A stretch of 54,220 nt of DNA from Chelativorans sp. ZYF759. GTDB taxonomy: Bacteria > Pseudomonadota > Alphaproteobacteria > Rhizobiales > Rhizobiaceae. The notes below the pieces were generated by a model. The model searched no databases and had not been told where the DNA came from. It worked only from the letters and a program-made list of their open reading frames with translations. The translations under genes were made by a program, and so were the position numbers. The number at the start of each line of letters is the position of its first letter. The stretch's first letter is position 1. Of this stretch, positions 17,906 to 27,246 are shown one piece after another. The stretch lies in NCBI RefSeq assembly GCF_012911015.1, contig NZ_WVVV01000008.1:61134-115353 (forward strand), given 5' to 3'.

Positions 17906-17966
17906 TCCCACGCGCTCGCCAGGACTCGAACCCTCCCTCTGCTTTTCAAGAGCGAGGATTTCATCC
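17906..17966 (-). other. tRNA-like fragment (anticodon-arm and T-arm resemblance), not a functional tRNA
   Basis: Read on the minus strand, this region contains CTCTTGAAAAGC, which resembles an anticodon loop (CTTGAAA, anticodon TGA, serine), and then GGGTTCGAGTCC, which looks like a T-loop. The arms pair poorly, there is no long variable arm as a serine tRNA needs, and no acceptor stem or CCA was found. It may be a decayed tRNA end or chance. Confidence 0.2.
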
Positions 17967-18017
17967 ATACCGGCATCGTGCCGGCGCTGAAGCCGGCCTG
18001 ATACGGGAGAGGCATCC

Positions 18018-19244
18018 TTGGCACTTGCCGGAAAACGCATCCTTCTGATCATTGGCGGCGGCATCGCCGCCTATAAATGTCTCGACCTCATCCGCAGGCT
18101 TCGTGAACGCGGTGCCTCCGTGCGGTGCGTGATGACCCAGGCTGCGCAGCAATTCGTGACGCCCCTGGCCGTCGGCGCGTTGACCGCCGACCGCGTCTTC
18201 ACCGATCTCTTCGACCGCGAGGACGAACACGATGTCGGCCATATCAGGCTGTCGCGCGAGGCCGACCTGCTCGTGGTGGCGCCGGCCACCGCCGACCTCA
18301 TGGCCAAGATGGCCTCGGGGCTTGCCAACGATCTCGCCTCGACCGTGCTCATGGCGACCGACAAGAAGGTGCTGATCGCACCCGCCATGAACCCCAAGAT
18401 GTGGGAACACCCCGCCACACGCCGCAACCGCGAGACACTTGCCCGCGATGGCATCGCCTTCGTCGGTCCCAACCGCGGCGAAATGGCGGAGAGCGGCGAG
18501 GGCGGCGAGGGACGCATGGCCGAACCGCTGGAGATCGTGGCCGCGGTCGAGACGTCGTTCGACGAGAGTGAGAAGCCCCTGGTGGGCAAGAAAATAGTCG
18601 TGACCTCCGGCCCGACGCACGAACCGATCGACCCGGTGCGTTACATCGCCAACCGCTCGTCGGGAAAGCAGGGCCATGCCATCGCAGCGGCACTGGCAAG
18701 GCTCGGCGCCGAAGTCCGGCTCGTCGCCGGGCCGGTGACGATTCCCGATCCGGTCGGCGTGAAGACCACGCGTGTGGAAACCGCGCGCCAGATGATGGCG
18801 GCAGTCGAGGCCGAACTTCCCGCCGATGCCGGCGTGTTCGTGGCCGCCGTCGCCGACTGGCGAACCGAGGGCGCGAGTGACCAGAAGATGAAGAAGAAGC
18901 CGGGCGAGGGCGCGCCCTCGCTCAGCATGGTGGAAAACCCCGACATACTGGCGACCGTCGGCCATCACGCCAACCGCCCCTCGCTGGTCATCGGCTTCGC
19001 CGCCGAGACGCAAAACGTCGTCGAGAACGCACAGGCCAAGCTCAAGCGCAAAGGCGCCGACATGATCGTTGCAAACGACGTTTCGGCCGATAGTGGCATC
19101 AACGAAAAGGGCGTGATGGGCGGCGACCGCAACCGGGTCCGCATCGTCTCGTCCGACGGCGTCGAGGAATGGCCGGAGCTGGGCAAGGACCAGGTGGCCG
19201 AACGTCTGGCCGCCCTAGTCGCCGAGCGGCTGGCCGACCGGTAG
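18018..19244 (+). CDS. coaBC: Bifunctional CoaBC: PPC synthetase / PPC decarboxylase
   Basis: The protein makes 4'-phosphopantetheine for coenzyme A. The N-terminal flavoprotein decarboxylase (CoaC, about 1-185) shows GGGIAAYK, the catalytic His in GHIRLSREADLLVVAPA, and APAMNPKMWEHPATR. The C-terminal synthetase (CoaB, about 190-408) shows SGPTHEPIDPVRYIANRSSGKQG and VAAVADWR, with the Lys-rich segment KMKKKPGEG. It begins with TTG at 18018, set by GGGAGAGG nine bases upstream, and has 408 aa, the normal length. Confidence 0.95.
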   Translation: MALAGKRILLIIGGGIAAYKCLDLIRRLRERGASVRCVMTQAAQQFVTPLAVGALTADRVFTDLFDREDEHDVGHIRLSREADLLVVAPATADLMAKMASGLANDLASTVLMATDKKVLIAPAMNPKMWEHPATRRNRETLARDGIAFVGPNRGEMAESGEGGEGRMAEPLEIVAAVETSFDESEKPLVGKKIVVTSGPTHEPIDPVRYIANRSSGKQGHAIAAALARLGAEVRLVAGPVTIPDPVGVKTTRVETARQMMAAVEAELPADAGVFVAAVADWRTEGASDQKMKKKPGEGAPSLSMVENPDILATVGHHANRPSLVIGFAAETQNVVENAQAKLKRKGADMIVANDVSADSGINEKGVMGGDRNRVRIVSSDGVEEWPELGKDQVAERLAALVAERLADR

Positions 19245-19250
19245 CACGCC

Positions 19251-19808
19251 GTGTCGGAAGCTCCCGTGCTGGAAGGCGATCGCGTCAGGTTGCGGGCACA
19301 CCGGGCCGAAGACCTGGACGACTATGCGCTGCTCTGGTCCGATGGGGGGGTAGTCCGACATATCGGCGGCAAGCCGCTCGGACGCAGCGAGTGCTGGGCT
19401 CGCATCCTGCGGTTCCGCGGCATGTGGGCGATGCTCGACTTCGGTTTCTGGATCGTGGAGGAACGAGACTCCGGCCGATTGATCGGCGAGGCCGGAATCA
19501 TGGATCTCCGGCGCGACATCCTGCCCCCGCTAGGCGGCACACTCGAAGCAGGCTGGGCGCTTCTCCCGGAGTTTCACGGGCAGGGAATGGCGGGCGAGGC
19601 CATGAGGCTGGTTCTTGAATGGTCCGATCGGCATCACCCTTCGCAAGAACTGAGCTGCATCATCGCCGAGGGCAACCGATCATCACTTCGGCTTGCCGAA
19701 AAACTCGGTTTTGGCCGGAGCGGCTCCGGAGACTTTCAGGGCAGCATGCTGATTCACTTCCGCCGCCCAGCGATGGATGACCCAATCATGTCTCCTGGGT
19801 CAGCATGA
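19251..19808 (+). CDS. GNAT-family N-acetyltransferase (RimJ/RimL-like)
   Basis: The 185-residue protein has the RimJ/RimL-like layout of GNAT enzymes: an N-terminal RVRLRAHRAEDLDDYA, an acetyl-CoA loop in LLPEFHGQGMAGEAM (Q/RxxGxA type), and NRSSLRLAEKLGFG. The acceptor substrate is unknown. It starts with GTG six bases after coaBC. Its last 23 bases overlap the end of the convergent VOC gene. Confidence 0.85.
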   Translation: MSEAPVLEGDRVRLRAHRAEDLDDYALLWSDGGVVRHIGGKPLGRSECWARILRFRGMWAMLDFGFWIVEERDSGRLIGEAGIMDLRRDILPPLGGTLEAGWALLPEFHGQGMAGEAMRLVLEWSDRHHPSQELSCIIAEGNRSSLRLAEKLGFGRSGSGDFQGSMLIHFRRPAMDDPIMSPGSA

Positions 19809-20178
19809 TGAGATTGCCGCAGCCGTCCTCGAAAACCGCGAAGCGGAAGCCGGTCTCGTCCTCGGCCTTGGGCGGCGTGCGGAACGGCACGCCCAGTCCC
19901 TTCAGCCTCTCATATTCCGCGTCGATGTCGTCGCAGCCGAGCGACGTCGCGGCCACGCCATTGTCGAACAGCGCCTTCTGGTAGACTTTCGCGAATTCGT
20001 AGCCAGCCGGCTCGAGAAACAGGTCGACGCCCGATCCATCGCTGTTCTTGACGGTCAGGAACCGCGCGCCGTGGACGGGGATGTCGAGGTTCTTCTCGAA
20101 ACCCAACACCTCCGTGTAGAACCTCTCCGCCTTGGCCTGATCATCGACCATCACGCTGGTGATGTTGATACGGATCAT
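19786..20178 (-). CDS. VOC-family protein (glyoxalase/bleomycin-resistance fold)
   Basis: The 130-residue protein is a single-module VOC protein: IRINITSVMVDDQAKAERFY at the start and FRFAVFEDGCGNLIMLTQE at the end. The first metal-ligand His of enzymatic VOCs is replaced (NITSVMV), so catalytic activity is uncertain. It is the third structural gene of a leftward ArsR-led operon and overlaps the preceding VOC gene by 4 bases. Confidence 0.88.
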   Translation of the reverse strand: MIRINITSVMVDDQAKAERFYTEVLGFEKNLDIPVHGARFLTVKNSDGSGVDLFLEPAGYEFAKVYQKALFDNGVAATSLGCDDIDAEYERLKGLGVPFRTPPKAEDETGFRFAVFEDGCGNLIMLTQET

Positions 20179-20540
20179 GGGTCACTCCTCTTGCTGGCGA
20201 GATGGACGACGCCCGCGGGGCTCGATATCCAGAAGCCCGAGAATCCATCCGGCAGCGGCTCGATCGCATCGGCACGCGGCGAGCGGAGTTGCCCGAGATG
20301 ATCGGCCGCGCCGCCGAGGTCGTCTGTCTGCACCTGGAGCCACAATTCGGGCTGTTCGATCTGCGGCGTCGGATCGATCCAGAGCCGGTTCTTCCCGAAC
20401 GCGAAAACGATGTTCGGTTTCAGCTCTTCGATCTCGGCCAGCCTCAGCGTGTCGCGATAGAAGGCTACCGTCGTTTCGAACTGGTGCGGCGGCACCTTCA
20501 TGGCGATGTTCGGTCCGCCAGAGTAAACGGGTCTCATCAT
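20175..20540 (-). CDS. VOC-like protein, second copy in the ArsR operon
   Basis: The 121-residue protein has the VOC beta-alpha-beta plan: NIAMKVPPHQFETTVAFYRDTL, then FGKNRLWIDPTP, then GFWISSPAGVVHLAS. It is only distantly similar to its neighbour, so this is not a recent duplication. Metal ligands are not obvious. Its start overlaps the stop of the SRPBCC gene and its stop overlaps the next VOC start, all by 4 bases. Confidence 0.8.
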   Translation of the reverse strand: MMRPVYSGGPNIAMKVPPHQFETTVAFYRDTLRLAEIEELKPNIVFAFGKNRLWIDPTPQIEQPELWLQVQTDDLGGAADHLGQLRSPRADAIEPLPDGFSGFWISSPAGVVHLASKRSDP

Positions 20541-21091
20541 TTGTCTCCTTCGGAAAAGCGCCGGGCATAGATCCGGGTGAGCCGGAAATGGTTCGACCAG
20601 AAACCGCGCGGCGGCTGGCCCTTCAGCCGATCGATGAGAATGCCCAGATGTGCGTCCCAGCCGCTCGCCACGCTGACCATCGTGGCAGCCGCGGCCAGCC
20701 GCCGGTGAGTCAGCACGAGCAGAACGTCACGCCCTTCGGGAAAGAGCTCGAAGGTGACCTCGCTCGAGCCGTCATCCCCTGGCCATGTGTAGGCCAGCAG
20801 ACGCGGCGGGTCCCATTGCGTGACCCGTCCATGCATCGGTGGACTGTCGTCGAAGCCGCGATGGGCCTCTGGCGTTGCCTCATCGGACAGTTCCGGGTGG
20901 CGGAAAAGATGCGTGACGCCGCCGCCCACCCGAGGCTCCATTTCGCCAGCGGCGAGCCACAGGCGGCGCTTTTCGGAATCGACGAGATACGCCCACAAGC
21001 GTTCCGCGGGCCCCGGCAGCAGCCGTTCGATGCGTACGCAGCCCGGCTCGCGGGAGATGCCCTGGCCGTCGGGGTATCGTGCCTCAATCAT
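20537..21091 (-). CDS. SRPBCC (AHSA1-like) domain protein
   Basis: The 184-residue protein has an Aha1/START-like lipid or ligand-binding fold: VRIERLLPGPAERLWAYLVDSEKRRLWLA, then GRVTQWDPPRLLAYTWPG, then WDAHLGILIDRLKG. Such proteins are commonly encoded with an ArsR regulator and VOC proteins, as here. The ligand is unknown. ATG 21091 overlaps the ArsR stop by 8 bases; a longer frame to 21169 reads through the ArsR gene in another frame and was rejected. Confidence 0.87.
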   Translation of the reverse strand: MIEARYPDGQGISREPGCVRIERLLPGPAERLWAYLVDSEKRRLWLAAGEMEPRVGGGVTHLFRHPELSDEATPEAHRGFDDSPPMHGRVTQWDPPRLLAYTWPGDDGSSEVTFELFPEGRDVLLVLTHRRLAAAATMVSVASGWDAHLGILIDRLKGQPPRGFWSNHFRLTRIYARRFSEGDK

Positions 21092-21437
21092 CGTCCATCC
21101 CTTTCTGACCGTCCTCGGCCTTGAGCAGCGCTTCCAGCGTGTCGAGGCTTTGTGTCCAGAAGCGCTCATAGTGTTTCAGCCATGCCTGGGCTTCAGCGAG
21201 GCGTGCCGCCTCCAGCCGGCAGTAATGCGTGCGGCCGGAGATGCGCCGGCTGACCAGTTCGGCGCTTTCGAGAACCCGCACATGCTTGGAAGCGCCGGCA
21301 AAGCTCATAGCGAAGGGCGCGGCCAGTTCGCCGATGCTCATTTCACCCTCCTTCAGGCGTTCAAGCATGGCCCGCCTTGTCCCATCGGACAGGGCGTGGA
21401 AGACGCGATCGAGAGCGGCAGGTAAAGTGTGAACCAT
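21084..21437 (-). CDS. ArsR-family winged-helix repressor
   Basis: The 117-residue regulator begins [50 protein letters not shown], a typical ArsR winged helix (recognition helix [13 protein letters not shown]), and continues with GRTHYCRLE. It lacks the CxC metal site of true arsenic regulators, as expected for the subgroup linked to SRPBCC proteins. It is the first gene of the operon and probably represses it. The start codon lies inside a palindrome (21432-21443). Confidence 0.9.
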   Translation of the reverse strand: MVHTLPAALDRVFHALSDGTRRAMLERLKEGEMSIGELAAPFAMSFAGASKHVRVLESAELVSRRISGRTHYCRLEAARLAEAQAWLKHYERFWTQSLDTLEALLKAEDGQKGMDDD

Positions 21438-21482
21438 ATGGTTTAATATCCCTCACGGGACTTTATTGTCAACCATTCGGTT
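21432..21482 (-). promoter_or_regulatory. Promoter and twin operators of the ArsR operon
   Basis: Two similar palindromes, AACCATATGGTT (21432-21443) and AACCATTCGGTT (21471-21482), flank a leftward promoter: TTGACA (complement of 21467-21472), 17 bases, then ATATTA (complement of 21444-21449). The upstream palindrome overlaps the -35 box and the downstream one covers the start codon. The predicted transcript start falls at about the A of the ATG, so the message may be leaderless. Confidence 0.65.
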
Positions 21483-21576
21483 TAGGATTTCCCTGGCCCC
21501 CAATGACGAATTGACCGGACCGCTCCATCATGGTCAAAGCGGGCGCGGCCCGGGAGCCCGCCAGAGGAGACAAAGC

Positions 21577-23751
21577 ATGACGGATTTCGTCGAAACCCAC
21601 TCGCTCAAGATCCATCCCCGCCTCCACGCTTTCGTGGTCGAGCAGGCCCTCCCGGGCACAGGCATAGATCCCGAACATTTCTGGAGCGAATTCTCCGCGA
21701 TCGTCCATGATCTGGCGCCGAAGAACCGCGATCTTCTGGCCAGGCGCGAAGACATGCAAAAAGAGATCGACGCCTGGCACAAGGAGAACGGCGCGCCGGC
21801 GGACCTGGCCGCCTATGAGGGCTTTCTGCGCTCGATCGGCTATCTCCTGCCGGAAGGTCCTGCCTTCAAGGTGACCACGCAGAATGTCGATGCCGAGATC
21901 GCGAAAATCGCCGGTCCGCAGCTCGTCGTGCCGGTGATGAATGCACGTTACGCGCTCAATGCCGCCAATGCGCGCTGGGGTTCGCTCTATGACGCGCTGT
22001 ACGGCACCGATGCGATTGCGGAGGATGACGGCGCCGAGAAGGGCTCGGGCTACAACCCGGTGCGTGGCGCGAAAGTGATCGCCTGGGCGCGTGCCTTCCT
22101 CGACGACAGCGCACCGCTTGTCGACGACAAGTGGGAAGACGTCACCTCCATCACGATCGAGGACGGTCGCCTCGTGCTGCACACCGAAGGCACCGGCTGC
22201 GGATTGCAGGATGCCAGCCAGTTTGTCGGCTATCGCGGCCCTGCGGACGCGCCGGACGCGGTGCTGCTCACGAAGAACGGCCTCCACATCGAGATCGTGA
22301 TCGACAATGAGCATCCGATCGGCAAGGACGACCGGGCCGGCATTGCCGATCTCATGCTTGAAGCCGCCCTGACCACCATCCAGGACTGCGAGGATTCGGT
22401 CGCCGCCGTGGACGCGGAAGACAAGATCGTCGTCTACGGCAACTGGCTCGGCCTGATGAAGGGCGACCTGACCGAGGAGGTCGCCAAGGGCGGCAAGACC
22501 ATCACGCGCCGGCTCAACCCCGACCGCAACTATACCGCTCCCGATGGCGCGACCCTGACGCTGCCTGGCCGCTCGGTGATGCTGGTCAGGAATGTCGGCC
22601 ACCTGATGACCAACCCGGCGATCCTCCTGTCGGATGGAACGGAAGTGCCCGAAGGCATCATGGACGCGATGATGACGGCCATGATCGCGCTGCACGATAT
22701 CGGGCCCGGCGGGCGGCGGGGGAATTCGCGTGCCGGTTCCATGTACGTGGTCAAGCCCAAGATGCACGGGCCCGAAGAGGTCGCCTTCGCCGTCGAGATC
22801 TTCAGCCGCGTCGAGGACGCGCTCGGCATGGCGCCAAACACGATCAAGATGGGCATCATGGACGAGGAGCGTCGCACCACGATCAACCTCAAGGAATGCA
22901 TCCGGGAGGCTGCCGAGCGGGTCGTGTTCATCAACACGGGTTTCCTCGACCGCACCGGCGACGAGATCCACACCTCGATGGAGGCCGGACCGATGATCCG
23001 CAAGGGCGACATGAAGTCGGCCGCGTGGATTTCCGCCTACGAGAACTGGAACGTCGACATCGGGCTGGAATGCGGGCTGCAGGGCCACGCCCAGATCGGC
23101 AAGGGCATGTGGGCGATGCCGGACCTCATGGCCGCCATGCTGGAGCAGAAGGTCGGCCACCCCAAGGCTGGCGCCAACACTGCCTGGGTGCCCTCGCCGA
23201 CGGCGGCGACGCTGCACGCCACGCATTACCACAAGATCGATGTCCATGCCGTCCAGGCGGAACTGAAGCTGCGCCCGCGTGCGAAGCTCTCGGACATCCT
23301 GTCGGTGCCGGTCGCTACGCGGCCCAACTGGTCGGAAGAGGACATCCAGAAGGAACTCGACAACAATGCCCAGGGCATTCTGGGCTATGTCGTGCGCTGG
23401 ATCGACCAGGGCGTGGGCTGCTCCAAGGTACCCGACATCAACGATGTGGGCCTGATGGAAGACCGCGCCACCCTGCGCATCTCTTCCCAGCACATCGCCA
23501 ACTGGCTGCATCACGGCGTCTGTTCGAAGGAAAAGGTGATGGAGACCATGCAACGCATGGCCGCGATCGTCGACCGGCAGAACGAGGGCGATCCGCTCTA
23601 CCGCCCGATGGCCGCCGATTTCGAGAACTCCATCGCCTTCCAGGCCGCCTGCGATCTCGTCTTCAAGGGGCGTGAGCAGCCGAGCGGCTACACCGAACCC
23701 GTGCTCCACGCGCGCCGTCTGGAACTGAAAGCACGCAACGAGGCGGGCTGA
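21577..23751 (+). CDS. glcB: Malate synthase G
   Basis: The 724-residue enzyme condenses glyoxylate and acetyl-CoA to malate, the second step of the glyoxylate shunt and of glycolate use. Length and sequence fit isoform G (about 723). Landmarks include [12 protein letters not shown], the catalytic-region [33 protein letters not shown] with the Mg-binding acid, and [22 protein letters not shown] 21577 has AGAGGAGA upstream. No glyoxylate-shunt partner (isocitrate lyase) is in the window. It is divergent from the ArsR operon. Confidence 0.97.
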   Translation: MTDFVETHSLKIHPRLHAFVVEQALPGTGIDPEHFWSEFSAIVHDLAPKNRDLLARREDMQKEIDAWHKENGAPADLAAYEGFLRSIGYLLPEGPAFKVTTQNVDAEIAKIAGPQLVVPVMNARYALNAANARWGSLYDALYGTDAIAEDDGAEKGSGYNPVRGAKVIAWARAFLDDSAPLVDDKWEDVTSITIEDGRLVLHTEGTGCGLQDASQFVGYRGPADAPDAVLLTKNGLHIEIVIDNEHPIGKDDRAGIADLMLEAALTTIQDCEDSVAAVDAEDKIVVYGNWLGLMKGDLTEEVAKGGKTITRRLNPDRNYTAPDGATLTLPGRSVMLVRNVGHLMTNPAILLSDGTEVPEGIMDAMMTAMIALHDIGPGGRRGNSRAGSMYVVKPKMHGPEEVAFAVEIFSRVEDALGMAPNTIKMGIMDEERRTTINLKECIREAAERVVFINTGFLDRTGDEIHTSMEAGPMIRKGDMKSAAWISAYENWNVDIGLECGLQGHAQIGKGMWAMPDLMAAMLEQKVGHPKAGANTAWVPSPTAATLHATHYHKIDVHAVQAELKLRPRAKLSDILSVPVATRPNWSEEDIQKELDNNAQGILGYVVRWIDQGVGCSKVPDINDVGLMEDRATLRISSQHIANWLHHGVCSKEKVMETMQRMAAIVDRQNEGDPLYRPMAADFENSIAFQAACDLVFKGREQPSGYTEPVLHARRLELKARNEAG

Positions 23752-23779
23752 ACCGGTCGATCGGGACGGCGACAGCCGC

Positions 23780-24466
23780 ATGAACCTCCTCGCCATCGAC
23801 ACCGCCGCAAGCCTGTGCGCCGCCTGTCTGCTCGACACCGAGACGGACCGGGAGCTGGGCCGCGCGGCGGTCGATCTCGGCAAGGGCCATGCCGAGCACC
23901 TCATGGGGGTGATCGACGCGGCGCTCGATACCGCCGGCCTCGCCTATGGTGATCTTCACATGGTCGCGGTCTGCGTGGGGCCCGGTTCCTTCACCGGCGT
24001 GCGCGTCGGCGTTGCCGCCGCACGCGGGCTTGCGCTGGCGCTGAAGATCCCGGCCGTCGGCGTGTCCTCGCTGGAGGCACTGGCGGCGGCGGCCCGGCGC
24101 GACCATCCGGACGAGGAGATCCTGGTGCTTCTGGATGCCGGCAGAGGCGGGATCTATGCGGCACGCTACGATGCCGCGGGCGAGGAAAGTCAGCCCCCCG
24201 CGCTGGTGACGCTTGCGGAAGCGGCCAGCATGGCGGGCGAGGGCGTGGCGGTGCTCGCCGGTTCGGGGGCCGACGCCGTGCTCGCAGCCGCCGGCGGCAT
24301 CGAGAGGAAAATCGTCTCGCGCGCGGCGACCGCAGACATCGGATATTATGCCCGCCTGGCCGCGCAACGGGGACTGCCCGGCCGTCCGCCCAGCCCGCTC
24401 TATCTGCGTGGCGCCGACGCCAAGCCGCAGACCGGCTTCGCGCTGCCCCGGAAGGACGCCCCATGA
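23780..24466 (+). CDS. tsaB: tRNA t6A modification protein TsaB
   Basis: TsaB is the non-catalytic partner of TsaD in making N6-threonylcarbamoyladenosine at tRNA position 37. The 228-residue protein starts with LLAIDTAASLCAACLLD, an ASKHA fold, and contains GPGSFTGVRVGVAAARGLA, the family hallmark. It heads a chain of overlapping genes with rimI and plsC. Confidence 0.93.
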   Translation: MNLLAIDTAASLCAACLLDTETDRELGRAAVDLGKGHAEHLMGVIDAALDTAGLAYGDLHMVAVCVGPGSFTGVRVGVAAARGLALALKIPAVGVSSLEALAAAARRDHPDEEILVLLDAGRGGIYAARYDAAGEESQPPALVTLAEAASMAGEGVAVLAGSGADAVLAAAGGIERKIVSRAATADIGYYARLAAQRGLPGRPPSPLYLRGADAKPQTGFALPRKDAP

Positions 24467-24981
24467 GGTTTCCGTTTCGGCTCGGACGGCGCGAATACAT
24501 GATGGAGCGGATCGACGAGACGCATGCGGATGCGCTCGCCACCCTTCACCAGGACGCCTTCTCGCGGCCCTGGAGCGAGACCGAATTTGCTGCCCTGATC
24601 GCGCAGGAAGCAGTCTCCGGCTTCATCGCGATCGAGATCGGCCGGGCCGCCGACCCGCCCGCCGGCTTCGTGCTGATGCGCATGGCCGCCGACGAAGCCG
24701 AAATCCTGACCATCGCCGTCGCGCAGGCGCACCGGGGCCGGGGCATCGGATGGGCGCTGATGGATGCGGCGCTGCGCCAGATGCATGCCGACCGCATGGC
24801 CCGGGTCTTCCTCGAAGTCGACGAGGGGAACCGGGCAGCCATCGCCCTCTACCGGCGCCTGGGCTTTACCGAAGTCGGCCGCCGGCCATCCTATTACGCC
24901 GCCGAGGAGGCGGGATCCGGCAACGCCTTGATCATGCGGCGCGATCTGTGGCGTGCGAAGGGTGGCGGGCCACGCGAATGA
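24463..24981 (+). CDS. rimI: Ribosomal-protein S18 alanine N-acetyltransferase RimI
   Basis: The 172-residue GNAT enzyme has HQDAFSRPWSETEFAALI, the acetyl-CoA loop QAHRGRGIGWALMDA, and EVDEGNRAAIALYRRLGF, as in RimI. It is next to tsaB as in many bacteria. The start ATG overlaps the tsaB stop (ATGA); a second ATG pair at about residue 13 (MMERIDE) may be the true start, giving about 160 aa. Confidence 0.9.
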   Translation: MRFPFRLGRREYMMERIDETHADALATLHQDAFSRPWSETEFAALIAQEAVSGFIAIEIGRAADPPAGFVLMRMAADEAEILTIAVAQAHRGRGIGWALMDAALRQMHADRMARVFLEVDEGNRAAIALYRRLGFTEVGRRPSYYAAEEAGSGNALIMRRDLWRAKGGGPRE

Positions 24982-25775
24982 TCGGCTGGCTGAGGGTCGT
25001 CCTTGCGCTCACGATCTTCGCCATCGGCACGGGCGCCGGCGCGCTCCTGCACCTGATCGCCCGCAGGACCGGATGGATCGGCGAAGACTTCATCCCACGG
25101 GCATGGCACCGGCTGATCCTGCGGCTGCTGGCCATCAAAGTTCACGTCGTGGGAAAGCCATCGACGTCGAGGCCCCTGCTCATCGTGTCGAACCATGTGT
25201 CGTGGACGGACGTGATGGTGATCGGCTCCGTGGCGGACGTGCATTTCATCGCACGGGGCGACATGGCGCACTGGCCTGTCATGGGCACGATCGGGCGGCT
25301 GCGGCGCACCGTGTTCATCGAACGCGGCTCGCGACGGCGCTCGGCCGAGCAGACGGCGGAAATCGCCGAATTGCTCAAGCGCGGCGACGTGCTGGTGCTT
25401 TTCGCGGAGGGCACGACGGGGGATGGCAGCACCGTCCTGCCCTTCAAGACCGCGCTCTTTGCAGCTCTTTATGACGAGGACGATTCCCAGCCCTTCGCCA
25501 CCGTTCAACCCGTATCGGTCTCCTATCTGCGCTCCTACGGCATTCCGCTGGGGCGCCTGGAGCGCACGCGCTATGCCTGGATCGGCGACCAGACACTTGC
25601 GCCTCATCTCTTGATGCTGCTCAAGGGAGGCGCGGTCGATGTCGAGATCACCTTCGGCGAGCCGATCCTGCCGGGCGAGGCCGGTGATCGAAAGGCGCTG
25701 GCCGCCAGGACGGAGACCATGGTGCGCTCGATGGCGGTGGCCAGCCGCAGCGCACAGGTTCGCGGTCACGATTGA
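24978..25775 (+). CDS. plsC: 1-acyl-sn-glycerol-3-phosphate acyltransferase (PlsC family)
   Basis: The 265-residue inner-membrane enzyme acylates lysophosphatidic acid in phospholipid synthesis. It has an N-terminal membrane helix (VVLALTIFAIGTGAGALLHL), the catalytic NHVSWTD (HX4D motif, near residue 74) and FAEGTTGDG (substrate-binding EGT). In rhizobia a paralogue acts in ornithine-lipid synthesis, so the exact acceptor is not certain. It overlaps rimI by 4 bases. Confidence 0.88.
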   Translation: MIGWLRVVLALTIFAIGTGAGALLHLIARRTGWIGEDFIPRAWHRLILRLLAIKVHVVGKPSTSRPLLIVSNHVSWTDVMVIGSVADVHFIARGDMAHWPVMGTIGRLRRTVFIERGSRRRSAEQTAEIAELLKRGDVLVLFAEGTTGDGSTVLPFKTALFAALYDEDDSQPFATVQPVSVSYLRSYGIPLGRLERTRYAWIGDQTLAPHLLMLLKGGAVDVEITFGEPILPGEAGDRKALAARTETMVRSMAVASRSAQVRGHD

Positions 25776-25832
25776 TGGAAAGGCGCATGCCCGGACTGTT
25801 TTTTGTCGTCAAAAACCGTTAGAGACGCGCTC

Positions 25833-27236
25833 ATGGAAAGAGCACATCCGCAGATGCCGGAACCGGCGGCCGCACCCTCGGGGAGCGCCGGCAAGAAGGT
25901 CTTCGTCAAGACCTATGGCTGCCAGATGAATGTCTATGACTCGCAGCGCATGGCCGACGCGCTGGCGGCCGATGGCTACGGGCCGACGGAAATCATGGAA
26001 GAGGCCGACCTCATCCTGCTCAACACCTGCCACATTCGCGAGAAGGCGGCAGAGAAGGTCTATTCCGCACTTGGCCGGTTGCGCCAGCTCAAGGAGGAGC
26101 GGGCGCTTGCCGGACGCGAGACGCTGATCGGCGTCGCCGGCTGCGTCGCGCAGGCCGAGGGCGAGGAGATCATCCGCCGTTCGCCCGCCGTCGATCTGGT
26201 GATCGGCCCGCAGACCTATCACCGGCTCGCCTCCGCCGTGACGCGGGCGCGAGGCGGCGAAAAGGTGGTCGAGACCGAATACGCGATCGAGGACAAGTTC
26301 GAGCATCTGCCGGCGCTGCAGCGCAAGGCCGTGCGCGCACGCGGCGTTACCGCCTTCCTCACCGTGCAGGAAGGCTGCGACAAGTTCTGCACCTTCTGCG
26401 TCGTTCCCTACACGCGGGGCTCGGAAGTTTCGCGCCCCGTGGTCCAGATCGTGGCCGAGGCCGAACGCCTCGCCGAGGCCGGCGTGCGGGAAATCACGCT
26501 GCTCGGCCAGAACGTCAACGCCTGGCATGGCGCGGGGCCAGACGGCAGCGAATGGGGTCTGGGGCAGCTCTTGTTCCGCCTGGCGGAGATTCCCGGCATT
26601 GCGCGGCTTCGCTACACGACCAGCCATCCGCGCGACATGGACGACGCCCTGATTGCCGCCCATCGCGACCTCGGCACGCTGATGCCCTATCTGCATCTGC
26701 CGGTTCAGTCCGGTTCCGACCGCATCCTCAAGGCCATGAACAGGCGCCACACCGCCGCCGATTATCTGCGCCTCATCGACCGTATCCGGGCCGCTCGTCC
26801 CGACATCGCGATGTCGGGAGACTTCATCGTCGGCTTCCCCGGCGAGACCGACGCCGATTTCGAGGACACGATGCGCCTCATCAAAGAGGTGACCTACGCA
26901 CAGGCGTTTTCGTTCAAATATTCGCCCCGTCCCGGAACACCCGGGGCAGATCTGGAGTTTCAGGTCTCCGAAGCGGTGAAGGATGAGCGTTTGCAGAAGC
27001 TTCAGGCTCTACTGTCCCGCCAGCAGAGCGCGTTTGCCGCAAGCCTGGTGGGGCGAGACATGGAACTGTTGCTTGAAAAGCCCGGTCGCATGCCGGGTCA
27101 GCGGGTCGGACGCTCGCCATGGCTGCAGCCCGTTATTGTTGATGAAACGGCCGGCGAAATCGGCGACATTGTAAATGTTCGAATCACGCAGGCAGGAAGC
27201 AACTCCCTGTTTGCGGAGATCGGAGTGCCAGCTTGA
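25833..27236 (+). CDS. miaB: tRNA-2-methylthio-N6-dimethylallyladenosine synthase MiaB
   Basis: MiaB is a radical-SAM methylthiotransferase that modifies i6A37 of tRNA. The N-terminal cluster cysteines are Cys30 (YGCQMN), Cys66 (NTCHIRE) and Cys104 (AGCVAQ). The radical-SAM cluster is Cys182, Cys186 and Cys189 (CDKFCTFC). A C-terminal TRAM domain ends the 467-residue protein. ATG 25833 was preferred over TTG 25803. It is followed by phoH after ten bases. Confidence 0.96.
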   Translation: MERAHPQMPEPAAAPSGSAGKKVFVKTYGCQMNVYDSQRMADALAADGYGPTEIMEEADLILLNTCHIREKAAEKVYSALGRLRQLKEERALAGRETLIGVAGCVAQAEGEEIIRRSPAVDLVIGPQTYHRLASAVTRARGGEKVVETEYAIEDKFEHLPALQRKAVRARGVTAFLTVQEGCDKFCTFCVVPYTRGSEVSRPVVQIVAEAERLAEAGVREITLLGQNVNAWHGAGPDGSEWGLGQLLFRLAEIPGIARLRYTTSHPRDMDDALIAAHRDLGTLMPYLHLPVQSGSDRILKAMNRRHTAADYLRLIDRIRAARPDIAMSGDFIVGFPGETDADFEDTMRLIKEVTYAQAFSFKYSPRPGTPGADLEFQVSEAVKDERLQKLQALLSRQQSAFAASLVGRDMELLLEKPGRMPGQRVGRSPWLQPVIVDETAGEIGDIVNVRITQAGSNSLFAEIGVPA

Positions 27237-27246
27237 GGAGAAGCCT

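Noticed and set aside
17860-18048. 62-residue open frame between ubiB and coaBC
   Set aside because: It runs through the inverted repeat and the coaBC ribosome site, and has no ribosome site or recognisable features of its own.
21469-23904. 811-codon open frame antisense to glcB
   Set aside because: Malate synthase G is certain on the plus strand. High GC and strong third-position bias leave the complementary frame open; the translation is rich in R, H, D, G and V with no family features. The same applies to long antisense frames opposite ubiB, the ABC ATPase, the aromatic monooxygenase, the TRAP binding protein and deoA.
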